From contig NZ_JAPCWC010000029.1 of assembly GCF_026420865.1 (NCBI RefSeq), positions 1-38,247 on the forward strand: 38,247 nucleotides of DNA. The letters are read 5' to 3'. The notes under the pieces were generated by a model. The model made no database searches and was not told the DNA's origin. It was given only the letters and a program-made list of their open reading frames with translations. A program made the position numbers and the translations under genes. Origin of the DNA: Novosphingobium clariflavum (GTDB lineage: Bacteria; Pseudomonadota; Alphaproteobacteria; Sphingomonadales; Sphingomonadaceae). Below are positions 7,329 through 17,231 of the stretch, piece after piece; positions within the stretch are counted from its first letter, which is position 1; each line of letters opens with the position of its first letter.

Positions 7329-8687
7329 CTAAGCCGCCTGCGCCAGTGCCGGTTTGCTCAGCAGCGCCAGCAGCGAAATGCGGTTGAAGAACCACATCCG
7401 TTGCAGTTCCAGATTGCTGTACTTCCGCAAGGTATTGGCGAAAGTATAGGGCGTGTACCAGACGTTGTGATCGGGGTGGACGCCTTCGAGGAACGTCTCC
7501 GTCTCGGCGCGGTAGTCGAAGTGGCGGGCGCGGCACTGGAAGGCGTCGGGCACGGTGATGAGGAACAGGCCTGCATCCACCGCCTCGATCTGGGCGAGGA
7601 ACCCGGCGACGTCGGGCACGTGCTCCATCACTTCGGGCACCAGCACCACGTCGTAGCGCCCGCGTGCCTGTGCCAGATCGGTGTAGAGTTCGCCTGTCAC
7701 GTAAGGGCGTAGCTGCTCCAGCGCCTCGCCGTGGGGATCGACGCCGTCGAGATGGGCGCAGTGCTCCTCCAGCCGGACATGGAGCGAGGTGCGCGGATCG
7801 GTGATCGGCCAGTCCGCGCAGCCGACATGCAGCACCCGCTGTCCGGCGAGCAGGCTGGCGAACACGTCCATGCGCGGCAGGCCCGCCAGTTCGCTGCTGA
7901 CCGGCACGCGCTGGAGGAAGTAGGGCGCGTGGATCTGTTCGAGGGGCGAGGCTGACGCGGCGACCGGTTCAGGCGCTGGTTCGGACATTGGGGGCGGGGC
8001 TGCGCCAGGCGCGCTTCCCGCGCTCCCAGCGCTTCCCGCGCTCACTGCGCGGACATCCGCCTTGTGGATGCGGTCGTAGGACTGGCTGGTCGAGCCCCAG
8101 AGCTGGTGCGCGTAGACCGGATCGCTGCCCTCATAAGTCACCCCGGTGAAGTGGCGCGGGATGAAGTAGTGGCTGGGGTAGATGCGCAAGGGGGTATAGG
8201 CGAACTTGCGGTAGCAGTCGGTCAGGCGCTGCGGGCCGACCGTCTTCCACGCCATCTCGCCGACCACCGAGGGGCTGGCGGCGATATCGTCGATGATCTG
8301 CTGCACGAAACCATTGCCTGCCGTGCAGCCGAAGTAGCCGGCGGCGATCAGGCCGGGGCGGGCGATCTCGCTTTCCCAGCAGGCGAAAGCCTCGCAGTCG
8401 AGCATGTCGTCCGGCAAGGGGCGGGTGCAGATGCTGTCCGCATCGAACACGATGCCGCCGTGTTCCTGGAGGATTTCCCAGCGCATCATGTCGGCCACGC
8501 CGTTCCACTCACGCTGGCGCATTTCGGCGATATGGCGCGCGTTGATCCAGCCGCGCGCCTCAAGCTCGGCATTGCCCCAGAGACGGAATTGCCAGTCCGG
8601 GTGCGCGGCGCGCCAGGTGTCGATGCAGTTGTCGGGGCGGCGGCTCTCGTCGCCCACCCAGATGAAGTGGAAGGTCCTGGGGATCAT
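7329..8687 (-). CDS. glycosyltransferase (GT32-like) fused to a SAM-dependent methyltransferase
   Basis: The 452-aa product has two domains. Residues 1-205 resemble capsular/LPS glycosyltransferases with a DXD motif: it opens IPRTFHFIWVGDESRRPDN, contains WNGVADMMRWEILQEHGG, and has F81-D-A-D84 for the metal-bound sugar nucleotide. A low-complexity linker follows (SAGSAGSAGSAPGAAPPP, about 216-233). Residues 255-452 resemble class I methyltransferases, with RVLHVGCADW (284-293) for SAM binding and a PEVMEHVPD segment. It likely makes and methylates a surface glycan, perhaps with a terminal methyl cap. The ATG at 8687 was chosen because homology starts at MIP. An in-frame ATG at 8726 would add 13 residues encoded by a tetranucleotide repeat. 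The gene is not in an obvious polysaccharide operon. Confidence 0.8.
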   Translation of the reverse strand: MIPRTFHFIWVGDESRRPDNCIDTWRAAHPDWQFRLWGNAELEARGWINARHIAEMRQREWNGVADMMRWEILQEHGGIVFDADSICTRPLPDDMLDCEAFACWESEIARPGLIAAGYFGCTAGNGFVQQIIDDIAASPSVVGEMAWKTVGPQRLTDCYRKFAYTPLRIYPSHYFIPRHFTGVTYEGSDPVYAHQLWGSTSQSYDRIHKADVRAVSAGSAGSAGSAPGAAPPPMSEPAPEPVAASASPLEQIHAPYFLQRVPVSSELAGLPRMDVFASLLAGQRVLHVGCADWPITDPRTSLHVRLEEHCAHLDGVDPHGEALEQLRPYVTGELYTDLAQARGRYDVVLVPEVMEHVPDVAGFLAQIEAVDAGLFLITVPDAFQCRARHFDYRAETETFLEGVHPDHNVWYTPYTFANTLRKYSNLELQRMWFFNRISLLALLSKPALAQAA

Positions 8688-8711
8688 GCCTGCCTGCCTG
8701 CTTGCCTGCCT
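8688..8711. repeat. tetranucleotide repeat (GCCT)6 at the 5' end of the glycosyltransferase gene
   Basis: Six consecutive 4-bp units of GCCT (AGGC on the coding strand), one with a single substitution (GCTT at 8700-8703), directly precede the ATG at 8687. They are in frame with the alternative ATG at 8726, giving RQASRQAG. A unit gain or loss would change the frame from the upstream ATG, or the spacing ahead of the downstream one. Confidence 0.7.
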
Positions 8712-8946
8712 CGTTTCGATTGCCATCGAGACCTAGGCGAACAGGGTTTGCGAAGCGCGAAGCGGGGTATCCGGAGTTCTGCGTGTATCCCCGCCCCTGC
8801 GTTGGGGAACGCCAGGGGCGGGGCCACGGACCGGGGCCCGGCCGTCTGTCAAAGACATGGGCCGGGGCGGTCCTGGATGTGCCGGAGCGACACCGGTGGT
8901 GCGGATTAGCGCCGCTCCGGGCGGGATGATCTCCGGGGGAAGAAGA

Positions 8947-9636
8947 TCAGTCCCGCGGGATGACCCAACGGATCGTCCCCATGTAGGAGCCGCCGACCGT
9001 CAGGCCGTCGGCATCGGTGGCGGGCTCGAACCGGGCGCGCCTGCTCACGTTCTTGCAGGTGGCCTCGTCGAGGCCCGAATACCCGCTGGAGGTGACGATC
9101 GTGCACTGGCCGACCCGGCCGCGTGCATCGATGTCGAGCCGGAAGCGCACCAGGCCCTGGTGTTCGGCGCGCAGGTCAGCGGAGGGATAGTCCTGGGTCG
9201 AGACCCAGTTGCCGGGGTTGCCCCGCGGCATCGCGCCGATCGGCTGGAAGCGTGGCGACGGCGAGGGCGTGGGGCCGGGCTGGGCGATCACATCGCCCTG
9301 GGCGGAGCCGGTGGCGGTGGAGACCGGGCCTTCGGACCGGTCGGAAACGGTGAAATCGCTGCTTGCGGGAACCTTGATGTCCGGCTTGGGCGCGGTGAGG
9401 ACGGTGTCCTGGATCTGGCGCGTTTCCGGCTGCGGGATCGGCTTTTCCTCGGGCAGCGGGGGCGGGGGTGTCAGCCGGATCTGCTCTCCCTCCAGCCGCG
9501 GTCCCGGCACTGGCTTGAGCATGGTGACGGCAAGGCCGTTGATCAGGGCCAGCACGGCGCCGACCTGGATCAGCGCCACGACGCCGCCCGTCAGGACTTT
9601 CTGGTTGGAACTGGAATTCCGATCGGCATAGGACAT
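8947..9636 (-). CDS. tonB: TonB family energy transducer
   Basis: This 229-aa protein has the TonB layout: a short cytoplasmic tail (MSYADRNSSSNQKV), one membrane anchor (VVALIQVGAVLALINGLAVTML, about residues 16-38), a Pro-rich periplasmic spacer (TPPPPLPEEKPIPQPE), and a C-terminal domain of about 90 residues ending in the beta strands GLVRFRLDIDARGRVGQC and ARFEPATDADG. It transmits proton-motive force from ExbB-ExbD to outer-membrane receptors, and exbBD are not in this window. The ATG at 9636 is preferred over the upstream in-frame ATG at 9702 because GGAGAG lies nine bases before it and because it places the anchor near the N-terminus. Several tonB paralogues are usual in sphingomonads, so this need not be the main one. 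Confidence 0.87.
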   Translation of the reverse strand: MSYADRNSSSNQKVLTGGVVALIQVGAVLALINGLAVTMLKPVPGPRLEGEQIRLTPPPPLPEEKPIPQPETRQIQDTVLTAPKPDIKVPASSDFTVSDRSEGPVSTATGSAQGDVIAQPGPTPSPSPRFQPIGAMPRGNPGNWVSTQDYPSADLRAEHQGLVRFRLDIDARGRVGQCTIVTSSGYSGLDEATCKNVSRRARFEPATDADGLTVGGSYMGTIRWVIPRD

Positions 9637-9826
9637 CGGCATTCTCTCCATCTGCGTGCTCTTGACCGCGAGAGAGATCCGGTTGCGTGGTGCAAAATCC
9701 ACGGCTGGTCGCGGACAGGGGGCACTTCACGGATGAAGCTATCACGATTTCGATTTATGCAAACGGAAAAATGCTGAGCATTACAAGTATTTATCTCAGT
9801 TAGCTGACTATCGCCATGCTTACTTC

Positions 9827-11395
9827 TTACCGCGCCGCAGCAATTGCTTTCTGTCTACGGCGTTGTACGGAGCTGCCCAGTCCGATGGCCTCGCGGTACT
9901 TGGCCACGGTGCGGCGCGCGAGTTCGAAACCCTTGCCCTTGAGCAGGTCGACCAGGGTATCGTCGGAGAGAATCGCCTTGGGATCCTCGGCGTCGATGAG
10001 CTGGCGGATCGCCGCTTTCACGGCTTCGGCCGAAGCGCCGCCTTCGCCGCCTGCCGCCGCCACGCCCGAGGTGAAGAAGTACTTCAGCTCGTACGTCCCG
10101 CGCGGGCAGTTGAGGTACTTGTTCGAGGTGACGCGGCTGACGGTCGATTCGTGCATGCCGATCGCCTCGGCCACGGTGCGCAGGGTCAGCGGCTTCAGGT
10201 GCGAGACGCCGTGGCGGAAGAAGCCGTCCTGCTGGCGCACCAGTTCGGCGGCGACCTTGAGGATGGTCTTCTGCCGCTGGTCGAGCGCCTTGATCAGCCA
10301 GTTGGCGTCGGCCAGCTTGTCCGAAAGCCAGGCGCGCGAGGCCTTGTCGGTGCAATTGCCGCGCAGTTCCAGGAAGTAGCCGCGATTGACGATCAGGCGC
10401 GGCAATGTCGCCTCGTTGAGCGCGATGTCCCAGCCCGGCGGCAGGTCGGCGCCGTCCTCTGGCCTGGTCGTGGCGGCCGTGATCAGGATGTCCGGCACCA
10501 CCGCGCCGCCGGGTTCTGCGCCGAAGCGCAGCCCCGGCTTGGGATCGTAGCCGCGCAGTTCGGCCAGCATGTCGGCCATGTCCTCGTCGTCGACGGCGCA
10601 GAGGCGCTTGAGGCGCGGCAGGTCGCCGCGCGCGACGAGGTCGAGGTTGTCGATCAGCCGGGCCATGCAAGGGTCGAGGCGGTCCGCCTCCTTTGCCTGC
10701 AGCGCGATGCATTCGCCGAGCGTCCGGGCGCCGACCCCGGTGGGATCGAGCGACTGCACGACCGCCAGCGCCGCTTCGGCCTCGGGGATCCCGATGCCGA
10801 GATCGAGCGCGACGTCGCCCAGTGTGACCGGCAGGTAGCCCGCCTCGTCGAGCAGGCCGATCAGGTAGCGGGCGATGCCGGCCAGCAGGACATCCCCAGT
10901 GGCGGCGCCGAGCTGGGCTTCGAGATGTTCGACCAGCGAGACCCCGCCGCTGCCGTGCCGCTCGATGTCGGGACCGTCCTCGCCGCCGCTGCCGGAGAGG
11001 CGGATCTCGCCGCTCCAGTCGGGCTGGGGACCGTCGCGCGCGGCGGCTTCGCTGCCATCGCCGGTATCGCGTTCGCGCTCGCCGGCATGGACTTCATGAT
11101 CGAGCGGGCGATCCTCGCCGCCGCGGCCTTCGCCGATCAGCCGGTCGACCGCCGAGGTTTCCGGCGATGTCAGGCGCGGCGGCTCGGCCGGGCCTTCCCC
11201 GCGTTCGTCGATTCCGCCAGCGGGGCCGCCAGCGGGGGCGCCCAGATCGAGCAGCGGATTGCCTTCCAGCGTCTCGCCGATGAAGGTCTCGATCTCGAGA
11301 TTGGAGAGCGCCAGCAGCTTGATCGCCTGCTGGAGCTGCGGGGTCATGACCAGCGACTGGCTTTGCCGCAGATCCAGCCTGGGCCCCAGCACCAT
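9827..11395 (-). CDS. rpoN: RNA polymerase sigma-54 factor RpoN
   Basis: The 522-aa product is sigma-54, which directs core RNA polymerase to -12/-24 promoters and requires AAA+ activators. The glutamine-rich region I is at the N-terminus (RQSQSLVMTPQLQQAIKLLALSN), including the activator-contact segment. Region II is acidic and variable (about residues 55-130). The core-binding region follows. The C-terminal half has the helix-turn-helix segment near TVAEAIGMHESTVSRVTSNKYL and the diagnostic RpoN box, ARRTVAKYREAIGL, near residues 491-504. It sits 98 bp downstream of lptB on the same strand, a frequent proteobacterial arrangement that suggests co-transcription. No strong Shine-Dalgarno sequence precedes the ATG. 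Confidence 0.97.
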   Translation of the reverse strand: MVLGPRLDLRQSQSLVMTPQLQQAIKLLALSNLEIETFIGETLEGNPLLDLGAPAGGPAGGIDERGEGPAEPPRLTSPETSAVDRLIGEGRGGEDRPLDHEVHAGERERDTGDGSEAAARDGPQPDWSGEIRLSGSGGEDGPDIERHGSGGVSLVEHLEAQLGAATGDVLLAGIARYLIGLLDEAGYLPVTLGDVALDLGIGIPEAEAALAVVQSLDPTGVGARTLGECIALQAKEADRLDPCMARLIDNLDLVARGDLPRLKRLCAVDDEDMADMLAELRGYDPKPGLRFGAEPGGAVVPDILITAATTRPEDGADLPPGWDIALNEATLPRLIVNRGYFLELRGNCTDKASRAWLSDKLADANWLIKALDQRQKTILKVAAELVRQQDGFFRHGVSHLKPLTLRTVAEAIGMHESTVSRVTSNKYLNCPRGTYELKYFFTSGVAAAGGEGGASAEAVKAAIRQLIDAEDPKAILSDDTLVDLLKGKGFELARRTVAKYREAIGLGSSVQRRRQKAIAAAR

Positions 11396-11493
11396 GGCTC
11401 AGCGTCCCGAAGGGGGCTGCCTCGTGTGCTTCGCCCCATGCCCGCCGTCGAGCCCCCTCACGGCGAGATATGGCGTGACGGGGGGCAGTCCCG

Positions 11494-12288
<795 letters not shown>

Positions 12289-12558
12289 CTTCCCCGTCGT
12301 TTACGCAGCCCTTCTTGCCACCGCAAGCGGCCATTTCCCTTCGGGCCCGCCTGATCGCCGGGCAGACCACCGGCAAACCCGCGCAACCGACTGGCCGGGG
12401 CCGCGTTTCCCGGTAAGGACGGCAAAGTGGCGGCGCTTGCTGCGTTGCAATAAAGTTACGCCATCAGCCGCATCGGCTTGATCATTGATGCGCTGCGTGA
12501 TCTAGTGACCGCAGGAGATCGAGCAAGGGTCGCACTCGAGAACAGGAAGGTCGGCGCC

Positions 12559-13038
12559 ATGGCCAGAACCGACGGACAGCCAGGAATTTCGGACAGGATC
12601 GGCGGTGTCGCCGACAAACGGGTGCCGACGACAGCGGCGGCAAAGTACCGGGAGGGGCGCGGGGAAGGGCACCGGGAAGGACACAGCGAAGGGCACCGCG
12701 AAAAGCCGAGCCGCGACTGGCGCCGCCGGATGAGCGATCACATCGCCTATGCCCTGCTGGCCTACACCGCCCTGCAGATCTTTGTCACGGTGGGCGCGCT
12801 CAAGGCCGGCGGCGAATCGCTGCTGCCCTATCTGGCGCTGGTGATCCTCGTCGGCGCGATCATTCCCGCCTGCCGCCGGTTCGAGCGCCGCTGGAACCGG
12901 CTGAGCGACGCAGAGGCCCACGATCCCGCATTCGCGCCGCTCTACCGCCGCGACAGGGCCATGCTCTGGGCGCTGGCGATCGGCCTGCCCTTTGCGCTTA
13001 CCGGCGTGTTCAAGGGCCTCGCGCTGATCGTTCACTGA
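12559..13038 (+). CDS. small inner-membrane protein of unknown function
   Basis: The 159-aa product begins with about 55 polar residues, including a short His/Gly/Glu repeat (EGRGEGHREGHSEGHREK), followed by three hydrophobic segments: about 60-81 (HIAYALLAYTALQIFVTVGAL), 87-104 (LLPYLALVILVGAIIPAC) and 134-156 (MLWALAIGLPFALTGVFKGL). The start at 12559 is chosen because AGGAAGG ends eight bases before it. A longer frame from 12478 lacks such a site. It diverges from lptB with a 270-bp gap. I do not recognise a family. The His-rich tract could bind metal, but that is speculation. Confidence 0.7.
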   Translation: MARTDGQPGISDRIGGVADKRVPTTAAAKYREGRGEGHREGHSEGHREKPSRDWRRRMSDHIAYALLAYTALQIFVTVGALKAGGESLLPYLALVILVGAIIPACRRFERRWNRLSDAEAHDPAFAPLYRRDRAMLWALAIGLPFALTGVFKGLALIVH

Positions 13039-13093
13039 CCCACCGGGCCTGAGGGGCCGCCAGGACGCCAAGACGCGACCATCCGCCGGGCAA

Positions 13094-13127
13094 CCGTGGC
13101 GTTGCGGAATTCGTTCACGCCGCCTAG
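13094..13127 (+). repeat. dispersed 34-nt repeat, copy 4 (diverged)
   Basis: The sequence from CCGTGGCGTTGCGG to CACGCCGCCTAG matches the arm of the cloverleaf structure with three substitutions and is preceded by CGGGCAA, matching the end of the adjoining module. It lies between the membrane-protein gene and pmbA. Confidence 0.75.
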
Positions 13128-13186
13128 GTCAGCGGCGATCTCGCGTGCCCTGCCGGCATGCGGTGCGAATGGAGAAGTGACGCCCT

Positions 13187-14533
13187 ATGCTCAGCCCCGC
13201 AGAAGCGCTTGACCGCGCCCAGCAGCTTGTCGAGCGGGCGCGCCGCGCCGGTGCCGACGCCGCCGACGCGGTCTATGGGGCAAGTTCCTCTGAAGCGATC
13301 CAGGTGCGTCTCGGCAAGCTGGAAGACGTCGAGCGTTCGGAAAGCGAGCATATCTCGCTGCGTCTGTTCGTGGGGCGCCGCTCGGCCAGCATCGGCTCCA
13401 GCGACTTGTCGGAGCAGGCGCTCGACGAACTGGCGCAGCGGGCTTTCGCCATGGCCCGCAGCGCGCCCGAGGATGCCTATGCCGGGCTGGCGCCGCAAGA
13501 GCGCCTGTCGCGCGGGCCCTGGCGCGACCTCGACCTGATCGACAGCCATGAGCCCGATCCCCAGGCCCTGCGCGCGCTCGCCGAAGAGGCCGAGGATGCC
13601 GCGCGGGCCGTGGCCGGGGTGACCAATTCGGACGGCGCCACCGGCAGTGCGGGGGGCGGCGTGGCGGCGCTGGCCACCAGCCACGGGTTTGCCGGGGCTT
13701 ACGGTTCGACCAGCCGCTCGGTCAGCGTCTCGGTGGTCGCGGGCGAGGGTTCGGGCAAGCAGCGCGATGGCGAGTGGCGCAGCGCGCACCACCTTGCCGA
13801 TCTGCCCTCGGCCGCGTCCATCGGCACCATCGGCGGCGAGCGCGCGGTGGCCCGGCTCGAACCCGGCACCATGCGCAGCGGGCCGATGCCGGTGGTGTTC
13901 GATCCGCGCGTCGGCGGCTCGCTGGTCGGCCATCTGATGGGCGCGATGTCGGGCGGGGCGATCGCGCGGCGTTCCAGTTTCCTGCTCGACCGGCTGGGCG
14001 AGCAGCTGTTCGATTCCGGCATCACCATCGCCGAAGACCCGCTGCGCCTGCGCGGCCTGCGCTCGCGCCCGTTCGACGGCGAGGGGCTGGCGACGAGCCC
14101 GCGCAATCTTGTCGAGCAGGGGCGGGTCACCGGCTGGCTGCTCGAAAGCGCCTCGGCCCGCCAGCTCGGGCTGGAGCCGAGCGGCCATGCCGCGCGCGGC
14201 GGCAACGGCGCGCCGGGGATCTCGGTCGGCAATCTCGACCTGCTGCCGGGCACGCTTTCGGTCGACGCGCTGATCGCCGACATTGCCGATGGCGTCTACG
14301 TCACCGAACTGATCGGGCAGGGCGTCAATGGCGTCACCGGCGACTACAGCCGGGGCGCCTCGGGCCTGCGCATCGTCGGCGGCAGGATTGCCGGGCCGGT
14401 GGCGGGCTTCACGGTTGCCGGCAACCTGCTGGCGATGTTCGCGGCGCTGACGCCTGCCAGCGACCTTGAGCGCGACCGCGCGATCAACGTGCCGACGCTG
14501 CGGGTCGACGGGATGACCGTCGCAGGGGATTAA
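13187..14533 (+). CDS. pmbA: TldD/PmbA family protein (PmbA/TldE)
   Basis: This 448-aa protein belongs to the TldD/PmbA family. In enterobacteria the PmbA (TldE) subunit pairs with TldD, which carries the metal-binding HExxxH motif, to form a cytosolic protease that processes microcin B17 and degrades the antitoxin CcdA. The present protein lacks HExxxH, as expected of PmbA. Supporting segments are the N-terminal AEALDRAQQLVERARRAGAD, the central SGPMPVVFDPRVGGSLVGHL and the C-terminal GVYVTELIGQGVNGVTGDYS with GFWVEGG-like GLRIVGGRIAGPV. A GGAGAAG site lies nine bases before the ATG. The tldD partner is not in this window. Confidence 0.93.
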   Translation: MLSPAEALDRAQQLVERARRAGADAADAVYGASSSEAIQVRLGKLEDVERSESEHISLRLFVGRRSASIGSSDLSEQALDELAQRAFAMARSAPEDAYAGLAPQERLSRGPWRDLDLIDSHEPDPQALRALAEEAEDAARAVAGVTNSDGATGSAGGGVAALATSHGFAGAYGSTSRSVSVSVVAGEGSGKQRDGEWRSAHHLADLPSAASIGTIGGERAVARLEPGTMRSGPMPVVFDPRVGGSLVGHLMGAMSGGAIARRSSFLLDRLGEQLFDSGITIAEDPLRLRGLRSRPFDGEGLATSPRNLVEQGRVTGWLLESASARQLGLEPSGHAARGGNGAPGISVGNLDLLPGTLSVDALIADIADGVYVTELIGQGVNGVTGDYSRGASGLRIVGGRIAGPVAGFTVAGNLLAMFAALTPASDLERDRAINVPTLRVDGMTVAGD

Positions 14534-14579
14534 ACGCCGGGCGGCGAGGAGGCAGGGAGGCGAGGATCGGGGCGGCCGT

Positions 14580-17141
14580 TCAGGCCTCCCCGTTGCCGCC
14601 GTTGCCCCCGTTGCCGCCACTGCCGCCCGTGTCGGCGTGCAGGCGCACTTCCATTTGCGGGAAGGGGATCTCGATGCCCTCCTCGGCAAAACGGCGGGCG
14701 ATCTCGAAGCGGATCTTCGAGGCAACCCCCACGCCGTCGGTCGCGTCGTGGATGAAGACGAGCAGGCGCATGTTGACGGAACTGTCGGCAAAGGCGTCGA
14801 GCGTGACGTTGGGCTCGGGCCAGGCCAGCACGCCGTCCTGCGCCTTGCCGATCGCGATCAGCACCTCGCGCACGTGTTCGAGGTCGCTGCCGTAGGCGAC
14901 GCCGACCGGCACCACCACGCGGGCAAGCCGCTCGCCCAGGCTGAGGTTCTTCACGCTGCCGGTGATCAGCTGCGAGTTCGGGATGATGATCTGGTGGCGG
15001 TCGAAGCTCTCGAGGTGGGTCGAGCGGACCGAGACCTTGCGCACGATGCCCGATAACGTGCCCACCTCGATCCAGTCCCCCTCGCGGATCGGGCGTTCGA
15101 CCAGCAGGATCATGCCGCTGGTGAAGTTCTCGACCGTCGATTGCAGGCCGAAGCCGAGCCCGACCGACAGCGCGGTGGCAATGAAGGCGAGGCTGGTGAG
15201 GTCGAGACCGGTGCTGGAGATGGCGATGGCCGCCGAAGCGACGATGCCGACATACCCGATCATCGTCACGATCGAGGCCTGCGAGCCGCGGTCGATCTCG
15301 AACTGGGGCAGGATCGTCAGGTTGATGATCCGCTGGATCCACTTGGTGGCGATGTAGCCGGCCAGAAACACGAAGGCGAACGTCAGCAGGTCGCCCGCCG
15401 AGATGTTGACGTTGCCGAAGCTGACGCCGGTGCGCAGCATGACGATGGCATCGCCGATCTCGCGGCTGTTGTAGCCCCAGGTCACCGCCAGCAGCGGCAC
15501 CGCGCCCAGCGTCAGCACGATCCCGGCCAGCATCGGCACGAAGTGGATGCTGGTGCGGTAGTGCTTGAGCCCCCCTTCGGCCAGCAGGCCGACGATCAGG
15601 GCGACCAGGCGGTGGAGATAGATGGCGACGGCGATCACCGCCACCGAGACGACGAGGTCCGAGAAGATCTCGCGTGCCAGCACGATGTAGCCGATCAGCG
15701 CGGCGCCGGTGCTGCCGATGGCGAGCAGCTTGAGGATGCGGCTGAAGGGGGCCGCGAATTCGAGCTGGTCGGGCTTGGCGCGGCCGTGCTGGGGAAGCGA
15801 CGGCGCGGCCTTGGCGCCATCGTCCTCGCGCCCCTTGTCGATCAGCGTGGCGAGGCGCCAGACGAACAGGCTGCCGCCGACCAGCAACAGGGCCGAGGCA
15901 AGGTCGATCGCGCCGATGGTCATGTAGCCGTCGTCCTCGATGCCTTCGAGCACGGCGACGAGTGCAAGGAAGACGCCGATCACGCGCACCGTGGAGACCG
16001 CCTTGCCCACCACTTCGGGACGCAGGCGCACCAGCCGCAATTCGGGGAACGGCGATTGCAGGGTGCTCTTGGCGAGGAGCTGCGCCATCGCCACCATCAG
16101 CGCGGCGACCAGCAGCAGCATGCTGAGCGTGAGCAGCACTTCGGTGCCGAGGAACGGGCGCATCAGCACGGCAAAGGCGGCCACCGAGCAGCCGATCGCA
16201 AAGAACAGCAGCAGCGCGGCCACGAAGTCCTCGACGACGATGAGCACCAGCCGCCGCGCCGCCTGGCGGGCGGCGACCCGCCGTTTCACGAAGAGGCGGT
16301 GGAGCGTTTGCAGCAGGCGGATCGAGGCGTAGGGGCCCAGCAGGACCAGCCCGGCCACGGCCAGCAGCCGCAGCGCGAAACCGCCGGCGCCGTCCTGCGC
16401 GATGCCCGCCGTGCCGCTGTGCGCGGCGATGTCGAGGCCGCGGCGGACATCGCCCGCGACCGCGATCCAGGCGCGCGGATCGAGCGCGGAGCGGGTCCGT
16501 TCGGAGCGGCGGCCGCGTTCGATGCCGGCGATCCGCTCGTCCAGTTCGGAGACCAGCGTGGTGGCCCGGGCCTGGGCCTCGCGCGCATCGAGCACGGGGG
16601 AGAGCACCACCGAAAGCCGGGCGTCGAGCGCCTTGCGGCGGGCGGTGATGGCCGAAGGCTCGCTCTTGCCCTCGGCGGGAACCTCGCCCAGCGCGGCCAT
16701 CTGCGCCTGGATGATGCGCGCTTCCAGGTTGCTGCGGTCGGCGATCGTGCGGGCAAGATCGCGGTCGGCGGCAAGGCGGTCGCGCAGCTTGTTGAGGCCG
16801 TGGACACGCTCGTAGTCGTAGCTGCCGGAAGGCGTGCGCAGCACGGCCTGGGCTTCGGCGGCATCGGCGTTGAAGCGGGCGAGGGTGGCGGGATCGACTT
16901 GCGCGGCGCGGGCCGGCGTCAGCCGGTCGGGCGGCAAGTCTGCAGCCTGGCCCGTGGCAGGATCGGTGGCAGGATCCGCCGAAGGGGCCTTGGTAGCCTG
17001 CTCGGCGGGTTTTTCGGGCGCCAGCAGGCCGATGCCGGGCAGGTGCGGCGCGGCGGCCCGCACCGCGCTGCCGCCGGCAAGCAACCAGAAAGCCAACAGG
17101 ATGGGGAGCAGGGCGCCATGGCGGCGGCAGAAGGCGATCAT
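14580..17141 (-). CDS. large MscS-family mechanosensitive channel with N-terminal DUF3772-like region
   Basis: This 853-aa membrane protein has a signal peptide (about 1-30, ending SAVRAAA), a periplasmic helical region of roughly 200 residues resembling the DUF3772 part of large MscS homologues, about ten hydrophobic segments between residues 255 and 650, and the MscS pore and beta domain. The pore-helix region reads SVGLGFGLQSTVENFTSGMILL and is followed by ERPIREGDWIEVG and the beta-domain strand SFDRHQIIIPNSQLI. It should gate under membrane tension to release solutes. The extreme C-terminus is a short Gly/Asn run (GGSGGNGGNGGNG) encoded by a GC-rich repeat. It converges on pmbA with a 46-bp gap. 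The Shine-Dalgarno sequence is weak. Confidence 0.9.
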   Translation of the reverse strand: MIAFCRRHGALLPILLAFWLLAGGSAVRAAAPHLPGIGLLAPEKPAEQATKAPSADPATDPATGQAADLPPDRLTPARAAQVDPATLARFNADAAEAQAVLRTPSGSYDYERVHGLNKLRDRLAADRDLARTIADRSNLEARIIQAQMAALGEVPAEGKSEPSAITARRKALDARLSVVLSPVLDAREAQARATTLVSELDERIAGIERGRRSERTRSALDPRAWIAVAGDVRRGLDIAAHSGTAGIAQDGAGGFALRLLAVAGLVLLGPYASIRLLQTLHRLFVKRRVAARQAARRLVLIVVEDFVAALLLFFAIGCSVAAFAVLMRPFLGTEVLLTLSMLLLVAALMVAMAQLLAKSTLQSPFPELRLVRLRPEVVGKAVSTVRVIGVFLALVAVLEGIEDDGYMTIGAIDLASALLLVGGSLFVWRLATLIDKGREDDGAKAAPSLPQHGRAKPDQLEFAAPFSRILKLLAIGSTGAALIGYIVLAREIFSDLVVSVAVIAVAIYLHRLVALIVGLLAEGGLKHYRTSIHFVPMLAGIVLTLGAVPLLAVTWGYNSREIGDAIVMLRTGVSFGNVNISAGDLLTFAFVFLAGYIATKWIQRIINLTILPQFEIDRGSQASIVTMIGYVGIVASAAIAISSTGLDLTSLAFIATALSVGLGFGLQSTVENFTSGMILLVERPIREGDWIEVGTLSGIVRKVSVRSTHLESFDRHQIIIPNSQLITGSVKNLSLGERLARVVVPVGVAYGSDLEHVREVLIAIGKAQDGVLAWPEPNVTLDAFADSSVNMRLLVFIHDATDGVGVASKIRFEIARRFAEEGIEIPFPQMEVRLHADTGGSGGNGGNGGNGEA

Positions 17142-17231
17142 CGCTCTGTCTTGCCGCTGCCGGGCCTGTCGCTCAACCGCAAAATCGCCGGAGCGCCGCC
17201 GGAGCGCCGCCGGTGCGGCGCCTGCATGCGA

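Noticed and set aside
7321..7334. CCACGCCGCCTAAG resembling the end of the 34-nt dispersed repeat
   Set aside because: Only about 12 bases match and they overlap the 3' end of the glycosyltransferase coding sequence, so chance is likely.
13187..14533. PmbA lacking HExxxH as an inactivated protease
   Set aside because: Absence of the metal motif is normal for PmbA/TldE. The partner TldD carries it.
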